Shown piece after piece: positions 24,742 through 33,689 of a DNA stretch of 64,000 nt; position 1 is the stretch's first letter, and every line of letters starts with the position of its first letter. The DNA is from Chloroflexota bacterium (GTDB lineage: Bacteria > Chloroflexota > JAJPGV01). The stretch covers positions 296,632 through 360,631 of the forward strand of contig JAJPGV010000035.1 of NCBI GenBank assembly GCA_021325635.1, given 5' to 3'. The notes below the pieces were generated by a model that saw only the letters and a list, made by a program, of their open reading frames with translations, did not search any database and was not told where the DNA came from. Position numbers and translations under genes: made by a program.

Positions 24742-25670
24742 ACCTCGCGACTATTCGATACCGAGTAATTCCGCAGCTCCGCGCCCTGTCCAGACTAGGC
24801 ATCGGCGCTCAATTCCCCGTCATTGAAGCTGAAGACGCGGCTCTTCTCTTTGGCCAGCTCGTTGCCTTACGAGTTTCAGTCGATCCGATTAACTGGCTAC
24901 TGACGAATCATCGAAAGCTCACGGCTCGCATCGCTTTCGACAACCTCATGGGCAATGCCTGGGATCGGGTGACGCCATGGCAAGAGTCGGTCCAGTGGTT
25001 TCAGCATCGGCAACTCTCAATCGAAGTTCCCCGCGGCTGGATCACACCGGACGACCACTGGGACGAGATCAGTTTGCTTGGTCGAATCTGGGAACTACCT
25101 GCAACTACAGATCCCTTGGCTTGGCTGCTTGCGGTCGAACCCGAGCTAACAGCCGCATTGGCTCTAGATAGGCTGATGGCGGCAGGCCGGCCGTTGTCAC
25201 CGGCGTTTAGCCATCCGCACGATGAGCCCGTGGGAGAAGTGATCTCAGAAGAAGACGTCGATGCGTGCTTAGCAGCAGGCACACTTGAAGTCGTCATAGA
25301 GCGCTTCACTCGAACCACGCTCGGATTTGGCCTCACTGGCCGATGGCGGCTAACGGCCGTCGACGGTCTTGCCCATCAATCGGCATATGGATGGACAGGT
25401 TGGATAACGGCTGAGGACAACCAGGGATTCGCCCATCCAGAGCCCTTTGGGCAGCCTGCCGATAGGAGAACCACCAAAGATGTGTGGCGGGAGTGGCGCC
25501 AGAGCTTCTTCCCAGCACTGGCGCCCGATGCCAATCGACTGCACCTGTCGGCTCGCCCGGTCTTGCTTTTCGACAACTACCCCGCTGACGATAGGCAGCC
25601 CTCATCGATTCCCGTCTATGTCGAGGTCGCTCAGGCCCTCGATCTCGATTTGCCGATCCCGCGGGTGTAG
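24738..25670 (+). CDS. Hypothetical protein, coupled to the preceding gene
   Basis: 310 residues. The start at 24738 is chosen for the ATGA overlap with the previous gene. The sequence is Trp-rich and soluble, with two similar segments (PINWLLTNHRKLTARIAFDN and PLAWLLAVEPELTAALALDR), pointing to an internal duplication of a helical unit. The C-terminal half is beta-rich and ends in YVEVAQALDLDLP. No known family recognised. The two coupled genes may be cargo of an integrated element. Confidence 0.65.
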   Translation: MNLATIRYRVIPQLRALSRLGIGAQFPVIEAEDAALLFGQLVALRVSVDPINWLLTNHRKLTARIAFDNLMGNAWDRVTPWQESVQWFQHRQLSIEVPRGWITPDDHWDEISLLGRIWELPATTDPLAWLLAVEPELTAALALDRLMAAGRPLSPAFSHPHDEPVGEVISEEDVDACLAAGTLEVVIERFTRTTLGFGLTGRWRLTAVDGLAHQSAYGWTGWITAEDNQGFAHPEPFGQPADRRTTKDVWREWRQSFFPALAPDANRLHLSARPVLLFDNYPADDRQPSSIPVYVEVAQALDLDLPIPRV

Positions 25671-26087
25671 TGCAGGCAAGGGCTGCCGCAAGCAGGCGCG
25701 CAGCGCTCGTGAGCCTTGCCGGAGCGGGCTGGCGAGCTCACGCTAGTCTGTAGCGGGCATGCAGCGATCGCCAGTAAGCGACGGCGGAATGCGTATCCTG
25801 CCCCCCACCACTGCGCCGAACGGGGCGCCCGAAAGTGGCGGCCGGCGAAGTCCGGACGGCGCGCCTGGGGACGTGGCTGCGCGCCGCGTAGGGCAGGCCT
25901 GGTTGGGCCTGCCCGCAGCGGTGGCGCTGGGGTGGCACCAGGCAGCACGCGGCTGGTTGCCGGGGGAGCTGTGGTCGGTGGCTTGGCTGGCCGGGAGGGA
26001 TGGGCGCCGGCAAGCGGTGGTCCGTCGTAGGCGGACTTGGTGGGGACGTGGAGCTGAGCCTGGCTTTCGAGCCATAATCTGGACAGG
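25671..26087. other. Non-coding stretch carrying repeat copy 2
   Basis: About 417 bp with no gene I can support. Open frames exist on both strands but are Ala/Gly/Arg-biased and carry no domain. It contains the second copy of the dispersed repeat (25775-25887). A DUF433 gene starts at its right end. Confidence 0.55.
25775..25887 (+). repeat. Dispersed repeat of about 113 bp, copy 2
   Basis: Same orientation as the copy at 22254. Conserved blocks include TAAGCGACGGCGGAATGCGT at the start, GCGCCCGAAAGTG in the middle and GCCTGGGGA near the end. The conservation spans more than coding frame would need and no protein is conserved, so it looks like a DNA or RNA element. Confidence 0.65.
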
Positions 26088-26417
26088 ATGGCAGCGGTAA
26101 TCAAAAAGACTGACCACCCGCACGTCGTGCGGGTGCCGGGTGTCCTAAGCGGTCAGCCTGTGATCGACGGACACCGGATCAGCGTCGCCTCCATCGCACG
26201 GTTCCTGAACGCCGGCACCTCCGTTGACGAAATCATTGCCACCTACCCGCACCTGGGCGCCGCGGCGATTCACGATGCTATCAGCTACTACCTTGACCAC
26301 AAGGACGAAATGGATCAGCTGATCGCCGATACCACGCCGGAAAAGGTGCAGGAGCGCTACGGCTTCACAATCGGAGAGAAAGGCGGGGTCATTCTCAGCG
26401 ACCCCGCCAAGCCATGA
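26088..26417 (+). CDS. DUF433 family protein (VapB-like antitoxin)
   Basis: 109 residues. The DUF433 core is clear: VRVPGVLSGQPVIDGHRISV, then ARFLNAGTSVDEIIATYPHL and AAIHDAISYYLDHKDEMDQL. DUF433 proteins are winged-helix antitoxins, often paired with a PIN-like toxin (VapC45 type). No complete toxin gene follows; the next open frame is short and looks degraded. It may therefore be an orphan antitoxin or a solitary regulator. Located at the end of the accessory region. Confidence 0.85.
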   Translation: MAAVIKKTDHPHVVRVPGVLSGQPVIDGHRISVASIARFLNAGTSVDEIIATYPHLGAAAIHDAISYYLDHKDEMDQLIADTTPEKVQERYGFTIGEKGGVILSDPAKP

Positions 26418-26426
26418 TCTAGGGCG

Positions 26427-26702
26427 ATGGCAACGCCCGTTGTCGGCAAGCGCGCCGCCGAATCGATTCGGCGGCACATCATGGCCGATCCTAGAAGGCC
26501 TGGTGCGGCGAACGCCAGGGTAGCCGAGTTGGGCACTCCCGTGTGGGCGCTCGTGCCGTACTTGAAGCTGTACGACTGCGACTCCACCCGGGAGGCCGCC
26601 GTGGCCGTCGAAGCGCCCGATCTGCAGCAGCTTCTTGGAACGCGCCCTTTCGGCGCCGGAGTAATCCACTTGCGCGATCGCGTACGAGACGGTGCTCCTT
26701 AA
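26427..26702 (+). pseudogene. Possible degraded DUF433-like gene
   Basis: 91 residues from ATG. The stretch ANARVAELGTPVWALVPYLK followed by LYDCDSTREAA resembles the first part of another DUF433-type protein; after that the sequence loses similarity and ends in Arg-rich frame. A frameshift near 26610 would explain this. Alternatively it is a small unrelated protein. Low certainty. Confidence 0.4.
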
Positions 26703-26732
26703 GCGTCGATTCCATGCGCGAGGCGGTGCCCC

Positions 26733-27035
26733 TCAGGTATTGCACCTCAGGCGGCGCAGCAGGGTCATAAGGTTGCCCTGGTAGTCGAAAAGCGTCTGCC
26801 CCTCCTCGCGGGCGAACGCTGCCAGGATGATGTAGTGCTTGGCGCACACGGGATAGGAAGCGGTCGTGCCGATGCTGATCGCCGCCGCGCTGCGACAATG
26901 TCCCACGATGCAGTGCTGGTTGCTTTCCGTGTTGCCCTCGATCTGCCCTAAACCGGATGCTTGCCTAGAATACTCGAACGCGACCACGCGTGGGAAGCTT
27001 GCTTCCAATCGAGCAGCGCTGCGGTGGCCGGGCAC
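26733..27035 (-). CDS. Possible small Cys/His protein
   Basis: Up to 100 residues. The C-terminal half contains HCIVGHCRSAAAISIG and YPVCAKHYIILAAFA, giving C-x4-C ... C-x2-H spacing that could bind zinc. The N-terminal half is not protein-like, so the true start may be internal. No neighbour on the same strand supports it. I would treat it as a candidate only. Confidence 0.35.
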   Translation of the reverse strand: MPGHRSAARLEASFPRVVAFEYSRQASGLGQIEGNTESNQHCIVGHCRSAAAISIGTTASYPVCAKHYIILAAFAREEGQTLFDYQGNLMTLLRRLRCNT

Positions 27036-27179
27036 GATAAATGCTTGCTACTCGCCCAACCGCAGGTCCTATCCTGGTCAGAGCCATAACTCGAGCTGAG
27101 GCTGCGACACCAGGGACTCCGGTGGTTTTTCGGGCTCGGGTTTCCCGCCGGAGCAGCGGCAGTCCGCGCCGGCAGGCGG

Positions 27180-28439
27180 CTAATAGAAGGCGAACGTGTC
27201 CTTCGACGATACGGGCGTGGTTCCCGTCGCCGGGTCGGTGACGGTCACCCCCACGATCCCATTGGCGTGCGCCGGCGTATTCAACGTAATCGCCGTGCCG
27301 GACCTGTTGATGTTGGAGGCGCTGACTGTCACGGGTGTGGTTCCAAAGGTTGCGCTGGTCACGTGCTGGAGGTTCTTGCCGTGAATGACCACCCTGGTTC
27401 CACCCGCGGGAGGCCCGGAAGTTGGAGACAGGCCGGTGATCGCCGCGCCGTATGAGAACTTGTCCGAGCTCACCGCCGGGCTGCTGACGCTACCGCTGGT
27501 GACGATGACGTCTACCTGGTCGGAATCGCCGGCGGCCTGCGTCGGCACGCTGGCCAGGGTAATGGTCGTTCCCTTCGGGTTGACCACTGCCGGGGATCCC
27601 TTGGTTGACGAAACCAGCACAGGCGTACCGCTGCCGAAACGGACCGTCGACCCGCTGGTAAAGCCGCTGCCGGAGATCACGACTTTGCCGCCATTCCTGC
27701 TGACATTCGGCGATACCTTGGTGACGCGCACGCCATAGGCGTAAACCGCGGATTCGGACGTGAGGTCATTGGTGCCGGCCGGGGGCGAGCCGTCGGGTCC
27801 GGTTACTCGTACAATCACGCCCCCTGGCGTCAGCTCCGCGGTGGGGGCTGGAACGCTGAGTTTGATGGAAGTCTTGGTGTTCTTGATGAAGCTGGTCGCC
27901 GCCGGCGCTACCGGCGTCAGCGTCACTGGATCCAGGAACTCGACCTTTTGCGGGTTAGCCAGGTTCTGGCCCGTGATGGTGATGGTGTTGCCACCCCCAG
28001 CGGGTCCGACCGCGGGCGAGATTTTCTTGATGAGCGGACCAAACGCGTAGGCGCTCAGCGCAGTGGGACTGGTGGCGCCGTTCTCGACCTTCACCTGCAC
28101 GTCGACCGAGCCGGTGCCCGTCCCCGGCTTGACCCTCAGCAGCGTGCCTGCCCTGTTGGCGAACACGATGTGCGCAGGAGTCGATCCGAACGTGACGGAC
28201 GAGGGCGTGATGAGTCCGCGGCCCCGGATGGTCACCGTGTTGCCCCCGGCCGAGGGCCCGAAATTGGGGGACATCTTGTCGATCACGACGAACACCGTCT
28301 CGGCCGGTGAGGCCGAGCCAGCCGAACTGCTTCCAGCCAGGGCCGAGCCCTGCCCGGCCAAGCCCAGGCTCAGCCCACTCACTAGGCTCATTGAAAGCAG
28401 CAGTCTGGTGCGCAGCGATCCGAGGCCCTTCGAGGTCAT
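27180..28439 (-). CDS. Secreted protein with tandem IPT/TIG domains
   Basis: 419 residues. A signal peptide (LRTRLLLSMSLVSGLSLGLA, cleavage near residue 36-45) precedes about four IPT/TIG immunoglobulin-like repeats, each opening with a motif such as MSPNFGPSAGGNTVTIRGRG, ISPAVGPAGGGNTITITGQN or LSPTSGPPAGGTRVVIHGKN. TIG domains mediate binding at the cell surface or in secreted enzymes. There is no LPXTG or lipobox, so it is released or held by non-covalent contacts. It is a shorter paralog of the C-terminal half of the next protein upstream (28495-32103), 55 bp apart, suggesting duplication. Confidence 0.85.
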   Translation of the reverse strand: MTSKGLGSLRTRLLLSMSLVSGLSLGLAGQGSALAGSSSAGSASPAETVFVVIDKMSPNFGPSAGGNTVTIRGRGLITPSSVTFGSTPAHIVFANRAGTLLRVKPGTGTGSVDVQVKVENGATSPTALSAYAFGPLIKKISPAVGPAGGGNTITITGQNLANPQKVEFLDPVTLTPVAPAATSFIKNTKTSIKLSVPAPTAELTPGGVIVRVTGPDGSPPAGTNDLTSESAVYAYGVRVTKVSPNVSRNGGKVVISGSGFTSGSTVRFGSGTPVLVSSTKGSPAVVNPKGTTITLASVPTQAAGDSDQVDVIVTSGSVSSPAVSSDKFSYGAAITGLSPTSGPPAGGTRVVIHGKNLQHVTSATFGTTPVTVSASNINRSGTAITLNTPAHANGIVGVTVTDPATGTTPVSSKDTFAFY

Positions 28440-28494
28440 GAGCAGCCTTTCATGCGTGGCCGTATCGTCCTTCCAGTAGCAGCATCGACCACAT

Positions 28495-31400
28495 TTAGTA
28501 GAAGGTGAAGGTCAGCTTGGCCGACGCCGGGCTCGTTCCACCGGTCGAAGAAGCCACGGTAACGTTCACGATTCCCGCCGCGTGCAGCGGCGTGTTGACG
28601 GTTATTGAAGTGCCCTTGGAGTTGATCTCCGAGCCGTTGACCATCACGCTCACCGATCCGAAGTTCACGCTCGTCGCATGCTGGAAGTTCTTACCGCGGA
28701 TCACCACCTTCGTGCCGCCATCGGGACTGCCCGACTTGACCGAGAGGCTGGAAACCAGTGGCCCGTACGAAAACTTGGAGGCCTTGACCGTTGGGCTCCA
28801 GGCTCCGCCGCTGACGACTCTCACGTCGATCTGATCTGAATCACCCTCGGCCTGATCGGGGGTAGTGGCGATGGTAATCAGCGTTCCGGCCTTGTTCACG
28901 AGGACCGCCGATCCCTTGGCGGTGGAGGCCGTACCGGCGTTCGCGCTGCCGAACATCACTGTCGAGCCGGGGGTGAAGCCATGTCCGCTGATGACGACTT
29001 TGCCGCTCCCTCGGTCAAAGGTGGGAGACACGTGGGTGACGCGCACGCCGTAGGAGTAGACCGCGTTCTCCGTGGTCAGGTCGTTGGCTCCGGCGTCAGG
29101 AGTCCCACTTAGGCCGGTAACCTTCACAATCACTCCACCCGGGGTCAGCCCGGCGCTGGGTGCTGGAACCGTCAGCGTCAGTGAGGTCGCCGTATCGCGG
29201 GCGAAGCTCATGACCGCGGGGGCGACAGGGCTAAGCGTGCCCTGATCCAGGAACTCCACCTTCTGCACCTGGGCCAGGTTGTGCCCGGTGATGGTGAGCT
29301 TGTTGCCGCCGTTGGCCGGTCCAAAGGCCGGACTGATGTGCTTGATCAGCGGGCCGTAGCTGTAGAGGGCAGCCGGCACGGTGGGATCGCTCGCCCCGCC
29401 CTGGACGTTAACTTGCACCTGCTGCGGGCCGGTACCGGAAGGAGCTTTCACTCGCAGCAGCGTGCCCTGCTTATTGGCGAACAGGATGGCGGCGGGGTTA
29501 GGGCCAAACATCACCGACTTCGGGTTGATGAGACCGACGCCCTGGATCACCACGACGTTGCCGCCCTTGGGCGAACCGTAGTCCGGCGTCATCTTCGTGA
29601 CGAACATCGTGGCGCTGATGCCGCCACCGCCACCGCCAACTGGCGTAGGCGTATCGGTCGGCGTCGGAGTGTCGGTTGGCGTGGGTGTGTCCGTAGCCGT
29701 AGGCGTGCTCGTAGCCGTGGCCGTCGGGATGGCCGTGGCTGTGCTCGTCGGGGTGCTCGTCGGAGGCGGTGTTCCTGTGGGCGTTGCCGTTGGGGTCGGC
29801 GTATTCATTGGACTACTCGTCGGCGTCGCCGTCGGCGAATTGGTTGGGGTGTTCGTCGCCGTGGGCGTCGCCGTTGCCGTCGCCGTGGGCGTAGCCGTAG
29901 CCGTAGCCGTGGGCGTGCTGGTTGGCGTGTCCGTGGGCGTATTGGTCGGCGTATTGGTTGGGGTGTTCGTTACGGTGGGCGTATTGGTCGGCGTGCTGGT
30001 GGGCGTATTCGTGGGCGTGCTGGTCGCCGGAACGGTGACGGTCAGGGACGCCGTGGCGGACTCAGGAACGCTGTCGCTTACCTTGACCTTGTAGGTACCA
30101 CTCGTCGGCAGGTTGGCCGGGATGGTGAACGAGCACGACGCCGCCCCCGAACTGTTCGACGAACAGGTGCTCGGACTGGTGGTCAGGGTGGTGTAGCTGC
30201 CCGAGCCCGGCGAGGTTTCGATAGCCATGGTCAGGGTCTGGCTGGCGGTAAAGCTGCTGATGGTCGCCGTCACGCTGGTCGTGCCCGCGGTTCCCGAGTT
30301 CGGGCTCAGCGTGACGGTTGGGCCGGTAACGGTCAGCGACGCCGTGGCCGACTCAGGGACGCTGTCGCTCACGCGCACGCTGTAGACACCGCTCGATGGC
30401 AAGGTGCCGGGTATGGTGAACGAGCACGACGCGGCGCCCGAGCCGTTCGATGAACAGCTGCTCGGACTCGTCGTCAAGGTGGTGTAGCTGCCGGAGCCCG
30501 GCGACGTCTCGATGCCCAACGTGAGCGTTTGGCTGGCCGTGAAGCCGCTGATGACGGCCGTGACGCTGGTCGAACCCATCGTCCCTGAATTCGGGCTCAA
30601 CGAGACCGCCGGGCCACTCACCGTCAGGGTGGTCGTAGCCAGGTCGCCAAGAGAGTCGCTCACGCGGACCGAATACAGGCCGCCGCTCAGCGAGCTGGGG
30701 ATCGTGAACGTGCAGGTCGCGGCCCCACTGCTGTCGGACGAACAGGTGGTAGGGCTCGTTGTGAGCGTGGTGTATGAACCAGACCCCGGCGACGTTTCCA
30801 TCTGGAGGGTGAGGGTTTGGCTGGCGGTGAAGCCGGTGATGGTGGCGGTCACGGTGGCGCCGTGATTCCCTGAGGTTGGACTCAGCGCCACGCTGGGAAT
30901 GCCCGTCCCGGCGCTGTTCACGGTCAGGTTCTTGCCTGCCAGGGTTTCGGGGGTGTAGGGCGAGGTGGTCGTACACGGGCTGACCACGCAGACTTCAAAG
31001 ACGTGCAGCGCAGCCGGGTAGGTGCTGAACGAGTTGTGGGTGCCGCAGCATTGATCGTCGTCCAGCTCGATCAATCGCAGACTGGAGCCGGCCCCTAGGT
31101 TGACGTCATACGAATTGATGCTCGTCGTGACGGTGTGGTTGGTGTCGCCCAGTGGGTCGGTAGAGCTGGTCGTATCACTCAACGTGCCCATCGGGGGGCC
31201 ATCATTGCCGCCGCCGCCCGTGGTGCCGGCGCTCGAAAACTGGAACGACCCTGTCACCGTACTCGGAACCGTGCTGCCCTGGAGGCCACTGATCGGCAGC
31301 CAGTCATAGTAGTGCGCGTTGCTCGCGCTGGCGGCCAGGGCGAGGATTCCGCCACCAGCATTCAGGTAGGCGGCCAGGTCTGATTTACGGCTGTAAATGC

Positions 31401-32103
31401 CGACTGACGTGCTGTCGCTCCCGCCGGTGAGCGCCTCGTTCATACGCGAGCCCACGACAACGGCGCTGTAGATCGGCGCTCCCGTTCCGTCCAAGAGCGG
31501 CCAGCTCGTACTGCCCGAAGAGCCCTGGAAATTGGAGTCGGTTGGCGTCTTCACGAGCATGTTCTGGCCGTTGGGCACGTTGAAGCTCGCAGCCGTAGCG
31601 CTCGGTGTGCCGTCGGAGGCGTTGTAGGCAGTGAAGCCAAGGGTGGTAGCGCCGTTGCTCAACGTGGCGCCGCTGGTCAAGGACAGGGACAGGGCATTCG
31701 ATAGCTGGAAGTTGCCGCCTGTGCTCCCGTAGTCGTAGTTGGTGCTTCCGCCCGTCGCGTCCAGCACCAGGATGGGCTTGGTCGAGCCATTGCGGACGTA
31801 AGCCAGCGCAACCGCCAAGGCGTTGCACTGGGCCGTGTGGCTGGACCAGAACGTGTCGGAGCCAATGGCGGAGCCTTTCGTGGTGCCGCAATGGTGGTCA
31901 TAATCGTGACCTGTAATCCACAATTGACCGCCAGTAGACGCTTGAGCCACGGGCGTGGCAAGCGGTGGCAGCCAGCCTGCAGCCAAGGCGCTCACCGCCA
32001 TAGCCACGCTGACGATTGTGCGAACCAGCCGCGCCGACGACGGGTGGAACCGTCGCAAAGGAGAGGCCGCGGCACGCGTTGCCGAAGATGTGCTCGAGCT
32101 CAA
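28495..32103 (-). CDS. Large secreted adhesin-like protein (Ig-like repeats, Thr/Pro linker, TIG domains)
   Basis: 1202 residues from a TTG start. Order: a basic N-terminus and signal segment (about 1-56), an unknown N-terminal domain with paired Cys (about 57-400), three near-identical repeats of about 96 residues with LSPNSGTxGxTSVTA and [20 protein letters not shown] (about 400-690), a Thr/Pro linker (about 690-820) and about four TIG domains (about 830-1202). It should be exported and extend from the cell surface, where the linker would act as a stalk. No anchor motif is visible at the C-terminus. A CRP-like palindrome and an inverted repeat lie in its 5' region. Confidence 0.85.
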   Translation of the reverse strand: MSSSTSSATRAAASPLRRFHPSSARLVRTIVSVAMAVSALAAGWLPPLATPVAQASTGGQLWITGHDYDHHCGTTKGSAIGSDTFWSSHTAQCNALAVALAYVRNGSTKPILVLDATGGSTNYDYGSTGGNFQLSNALSLSLTSGATLSNGATTLGFTAYNASDGTPSATAASFNVPNGQNMLVKTPTDSNFQGSSGSTSWPLLDGTGAPIYSAVVVGSRMNEALTGGSDSTSVGIYSRKSDLAAYLNAGGGILALAASASNAHYYDWLPISGLQGSTVPSTVTGSFQFSSAGTTGGGGNDGPPMGTLSDTTSSTDPLGDTNHTVTTSINSYDVNLGAGSSLRLIELDDDQCCGTHNSFSTYPAALHVFEVCVVSPCTTTSPYTPETLAGKNLTVNSAGTGIPSVALSPTSGNHGATVTATITGFTASQTLTLQMETSPGSGSYTTLTTSPTTCSSDSSGAATCTFTIPSSLSGGLYSVRVSDSLGDLATTTLTVSGPAVSLSPNSGTMGSTSVTAVISGFTASQTLTLGIETSPGSGSYTTLTTSPSSCSSNGSGAASCSFTIPGTLPSSGVYSVRVSDSVPESATASLTVTGPTVTLSPNSGTAGTTSVTATISSFTASQTLTMAIETSPGSGSYTTLTTSPSTCSSNSSGAASCSFTIPANLPTSGTYKVKVSDSVPESATASLTVTVPATSTPTNTPTSTPTNTPTVTNTPTNTPTNTPTDTPTSTPTATATATPTATATATPTATNTPTNSPTATPTSSPMNTPTPTATPTGTPPPTSTPTSTATAIPTATATSTPTATDTPTPTDTPTPTDTPTPVGGGGGGISATMFVTKMTPDYGSPKGGNVVVIQGVGLINPKSVMFGPNPAAILFANKQGTLLRVKAPSGTGPQQVQVNVQGGASDPTVPAALYSYGPLIKHISPAFGPANGGNKLTITGHNLAQVQKVEFLDQGTLSPVAPAVMSFARDTATSLTLTVPAPSAGLTPGGVIVKVTGLSGTPDAGANDLTTENAVYSYGVRVTHVSPTFDRGSGKVVISGHGFTPGSTVMFGSANAGTASTAKGSAVLVNKAGTLITIATTPDQAEGDSDQIDVRVVSGGAWSPTVKASKFSYGPLVSSLSVKSGSPDGGTKVVIRGKNFQHATSVNFGSVSVMVNGSEINSKGTSITVNTPLHAAGIVNVTVASSTGGTSPASAKLTFTFY
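29640..30040 (-). repeat. Coding low-complexity Thr/Pro linker
   Basis: About 400 bp of imperfect codon repeats encoding TPTxTPTxTP and TATATATPT type sequence in the adhesin-like protein. The opposite strand gives Val/Gly repeats that are not a gene. Such repeats can change length by slippage, so linker length may vary between strains. Confidence 0.85.
30040..30905 (-). repeat. Three tandem coding repeats of about 290 bp
   Basis: Three copies of an Ig-like domain unit within the adhesin-like gene, at roughly 30040-30325, 30326-30617 and 30618-30905. The last two in reading order are closest to each other. High similarity at protein level ([16 protein letters not shown] in each) suggests recent duplication or homogenisation. 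Confidence 0.8.
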
Positions 32104-32224
32104 GTTGTTCCCCCAACTCCCGCGCCAAAGTCCCGCACGACAGGTTCTGACGCAGCTATGCCCCGCTTCTCAACATCTTCCGAGCGGGTGAGACCAGCAT
32201 AAGCTGGTAGGTATTTCAAGCAAA

Positions 32225-32257
32225 GTGACGTTGATCACACTAGCCTAGATTGGCTAG
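32225..32257. promoter_or_regulatory. CRP/FNR-like palindrome plus adjacent inverted repeat
   Basis: GTGA-N6-TCAC (32225-32238) matches the core spacing of CRP-family sites. Two bp later CTAGCC/GGCTAG (32240-32245 and 32252-32257) forms a second 6-bp inverted repeat. The site lies between divergent genes, about 122 bp before the adhesin-like gene and about 58 bp before 32296. No CRP regulator with a helix-turn-helix is in the window. Confidence 0.45.
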
Positions 32258-32295
32258 TTCTCCAACCGAGGCTTGGATCCGTTAAAACAGCGCCG

Positions 32296-33222
32296 ATGGA
32301 GGTGAATCGAGCGCGAGCAATGAGCGCATCCGAAGATCACCTGTATGAGCTGCCCGTGGCCGACTTCACGGCGGCGCGAAACGAGCTTGCCGCGCAGCTC
32401 CGCAGGGCTGGCGACCGCGAGGCGGCGGAAGCGGTCAAACGGCTCTCGAAGCCATCCCTCACGGCCTGGGCCCTCAACCAGGTCTCCCGAGCGCGGCCGG
32501 AGCTCGTCGCTGTTCTGTTAGAGACGGGGGCTACCCTGGCGCTCGCCCAGCGCGGCTTGCTGGCCGGCGCCGCCCCGGGCCAGTTTCACGATGCCGTTCG
32601 GGCGGAGCGAGAGGCTGTGAACCAGGTCTTGCGCGCGGCCACAGGCGTGCTCGAGGCGTCCGGCCACAGCGCCGGCAAGGCCACCGTGGACCGCCTGGAA
32701 GCATCGCTGCACGCCTCAGCCGCCGGCGGCGAAGCCGCCGATTTGCTGCGTGCGGGGCGGCTCGCCGGTGACGTCGATCCGCCTGGCTTCGATGGTTTCG
32801 AAGCGTTTGGGTCGCCGGGAGGTGCCCCGGTGATCCCGCTTCTGAAGCGCTCGCCAGCCAGCCCAGCAGCGAGCGGAGCCCGGCCGGCGGCCAGGGAAAG
32901 CGGCCAGGAAGAGACCAAGCGCGCGGAGCAGCGGGCAGAAGCGCGCCGCGCCGTGTCGGAATTGCGCCGCCAGCTGAGCGCCTTGACAGAAGAGGCCGCC
33001 CGAGCCGAGAGTCAGGCGGCCGTGGCGCGGCAAGAGGCGCTGAAGGCCGAGCATGCTGTCGATGCGGCGAGGCGTGCGCTGGACGAAGCTCACCAACGCG
33101 CCCGCCAGGCGCAGACTATTCGCGGCCGTCTGGAGGAAGCGCTTACCCAGGCCAGGGCCGAGCTCGATCGCGCGAACGCCGACCTGCGCGCTGCTGAAGC
33201 GAGGCTGCTCGATGCCAAGTAA
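32296..33222 (+). CDS. Conserved hypothetical coiled-coil protein
   Basis: 308 residues. The N-terminal half (LYELPVADFTAARNELAAQL, then RLSKPSLTAWALNQVSR) is a conserved helical domain known from unnamed proteins in actinobacteria and related groups. After an Ala/Pro linker near 190-215 the C-terminal 95 residues are a long charged coiled coil rich in Ala, Glu and Arg. No membrane segment or enzyme motif. Start ATG at 32296; a second ATG at 32320 is possible. Lies 48 bp upstream of ridA on the same strand. Function unknown. Confidence 0.75.
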   Translation: MEVNRARAMSASEDHLYELPVADFTAARNELAAQLRRAGDREAAEAVKRLSKPSLTAWALNQVSRARPELVAVLLETGATLALAQRGLLAGAAPGQFHDAVRAEREAVNQVLRAATGVLEASGHSAGKATVDRLEASLHASAAGGEAADLLRAGRLAGDVDPPGFDGFEAFGSPGGAPVIPLLKRSPASPAASGARPAARESGQEETKRAEQRAEARRAVSELRRQLSALTEEAARAESQAAVARQEALKAEHAVDAARRALDEAHQRARQAQTIRGRLEEALTQARAELDRANADLRAAEARLLDAK

Positions 33223-33257
33223 CCGGGCGCAGCTTTGGCCGGCGCGATGCCGCGTGC

Positions 33258-33263
33258 TAGCAT
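33258..33263 (+). promoter_or_regulatory. Possible -10 element of a leaderless ridA transcript
   Basis: TAGCAT preceded by TGC gives an extended -10 only 7 bp before the ridA ATG at 33271, so the mRNA would be nearly leaderless. The -35 region is weak. Confidence 0.3.
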
Positions 33264-33270
33264 CCTGCCG

Positions 33271-33681
33271 ATGCAACGGCGCGAGGTCCGCAGCGGCCGA
33301 AATCCCGTAGCCAGCTTTACCGAGGGGCCCAACTCGCCGCTGTCGCTTGCCACGCAGTTCGGCAGCCTGCTGTTCCTTTCGGGCATGGGGCCCATCGATC
33401 CGGCTACGAAAACGGTTCCCAGCCAGGACATCCGGCAGCAGGTGCGCATTACCTTGAACAACATGCGGCAGGCCCTGGAGGGCGCCGGCAGCTCGCTGCA
33501 GAACGTCCTCAAGGTCAACTGCTTCCTCAGGAACGCCGAGGACTTTCAGGCCTACAACGAGGTCTACGCGGAGTTTTTCCCCGGAGGCTTCCCGGCCCGC
33601 ACGACCGTTGTGGCGTCGCCGCCGCGCGCCGGCGTCAACGTGGCCATCGAGGCCATCGCCTTCGTCAACGAGCCCGAGTAG
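33271..33681 (+). CDS. ridA: RidA/YjgF-family reactive intermediate deaminase
   Basis: 136 residues, a standard length. The family signature is complete: FLSGMGPIDP early, DIRQQVRITLNNMRQALEGA in the middle, and FPARTTVVASPPRAGVNVAI near the end with the conserved FPARTTV Arg that binds the substrate carboxylate. RidA hydrolyses reactive enamine/imine intermediates released by PLP enzymes. The ATG at 33271 is preferred over an earlier one because it begins at the usual distance before the conserved core. It may also act in other RidA-like pathways. Confidence 0.88.
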   Translation: MQRREVRSGRNPVASFTEGPNSPLSLATQFGSLLFLSGMGPIDPATKTVPSQDIRQQVRITLNNMRQALEGAGSSLQNVLKVNCFLRNAEDFQAYNEVYAEFFPGGFPARTTVVASPPRAGVNVAIEAIAFVNEPE

Positions 33682-33689
33682 CGTCGGGC

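Noticed and set aside
29640..30040. Regular short repeats resembling a CRISPR array
   Set aside because: Units are irregular, have no spacers, and encode the Thr/Pro linker in frame; no cas gene is near.
29281..30453. Arg-rich frame and a Val/Gly-repeat frame on the plus strand
   Set aside because: They are the reverse reading of the Thr/Pro linker and Ig-like repeats of the adhesin-like gene.
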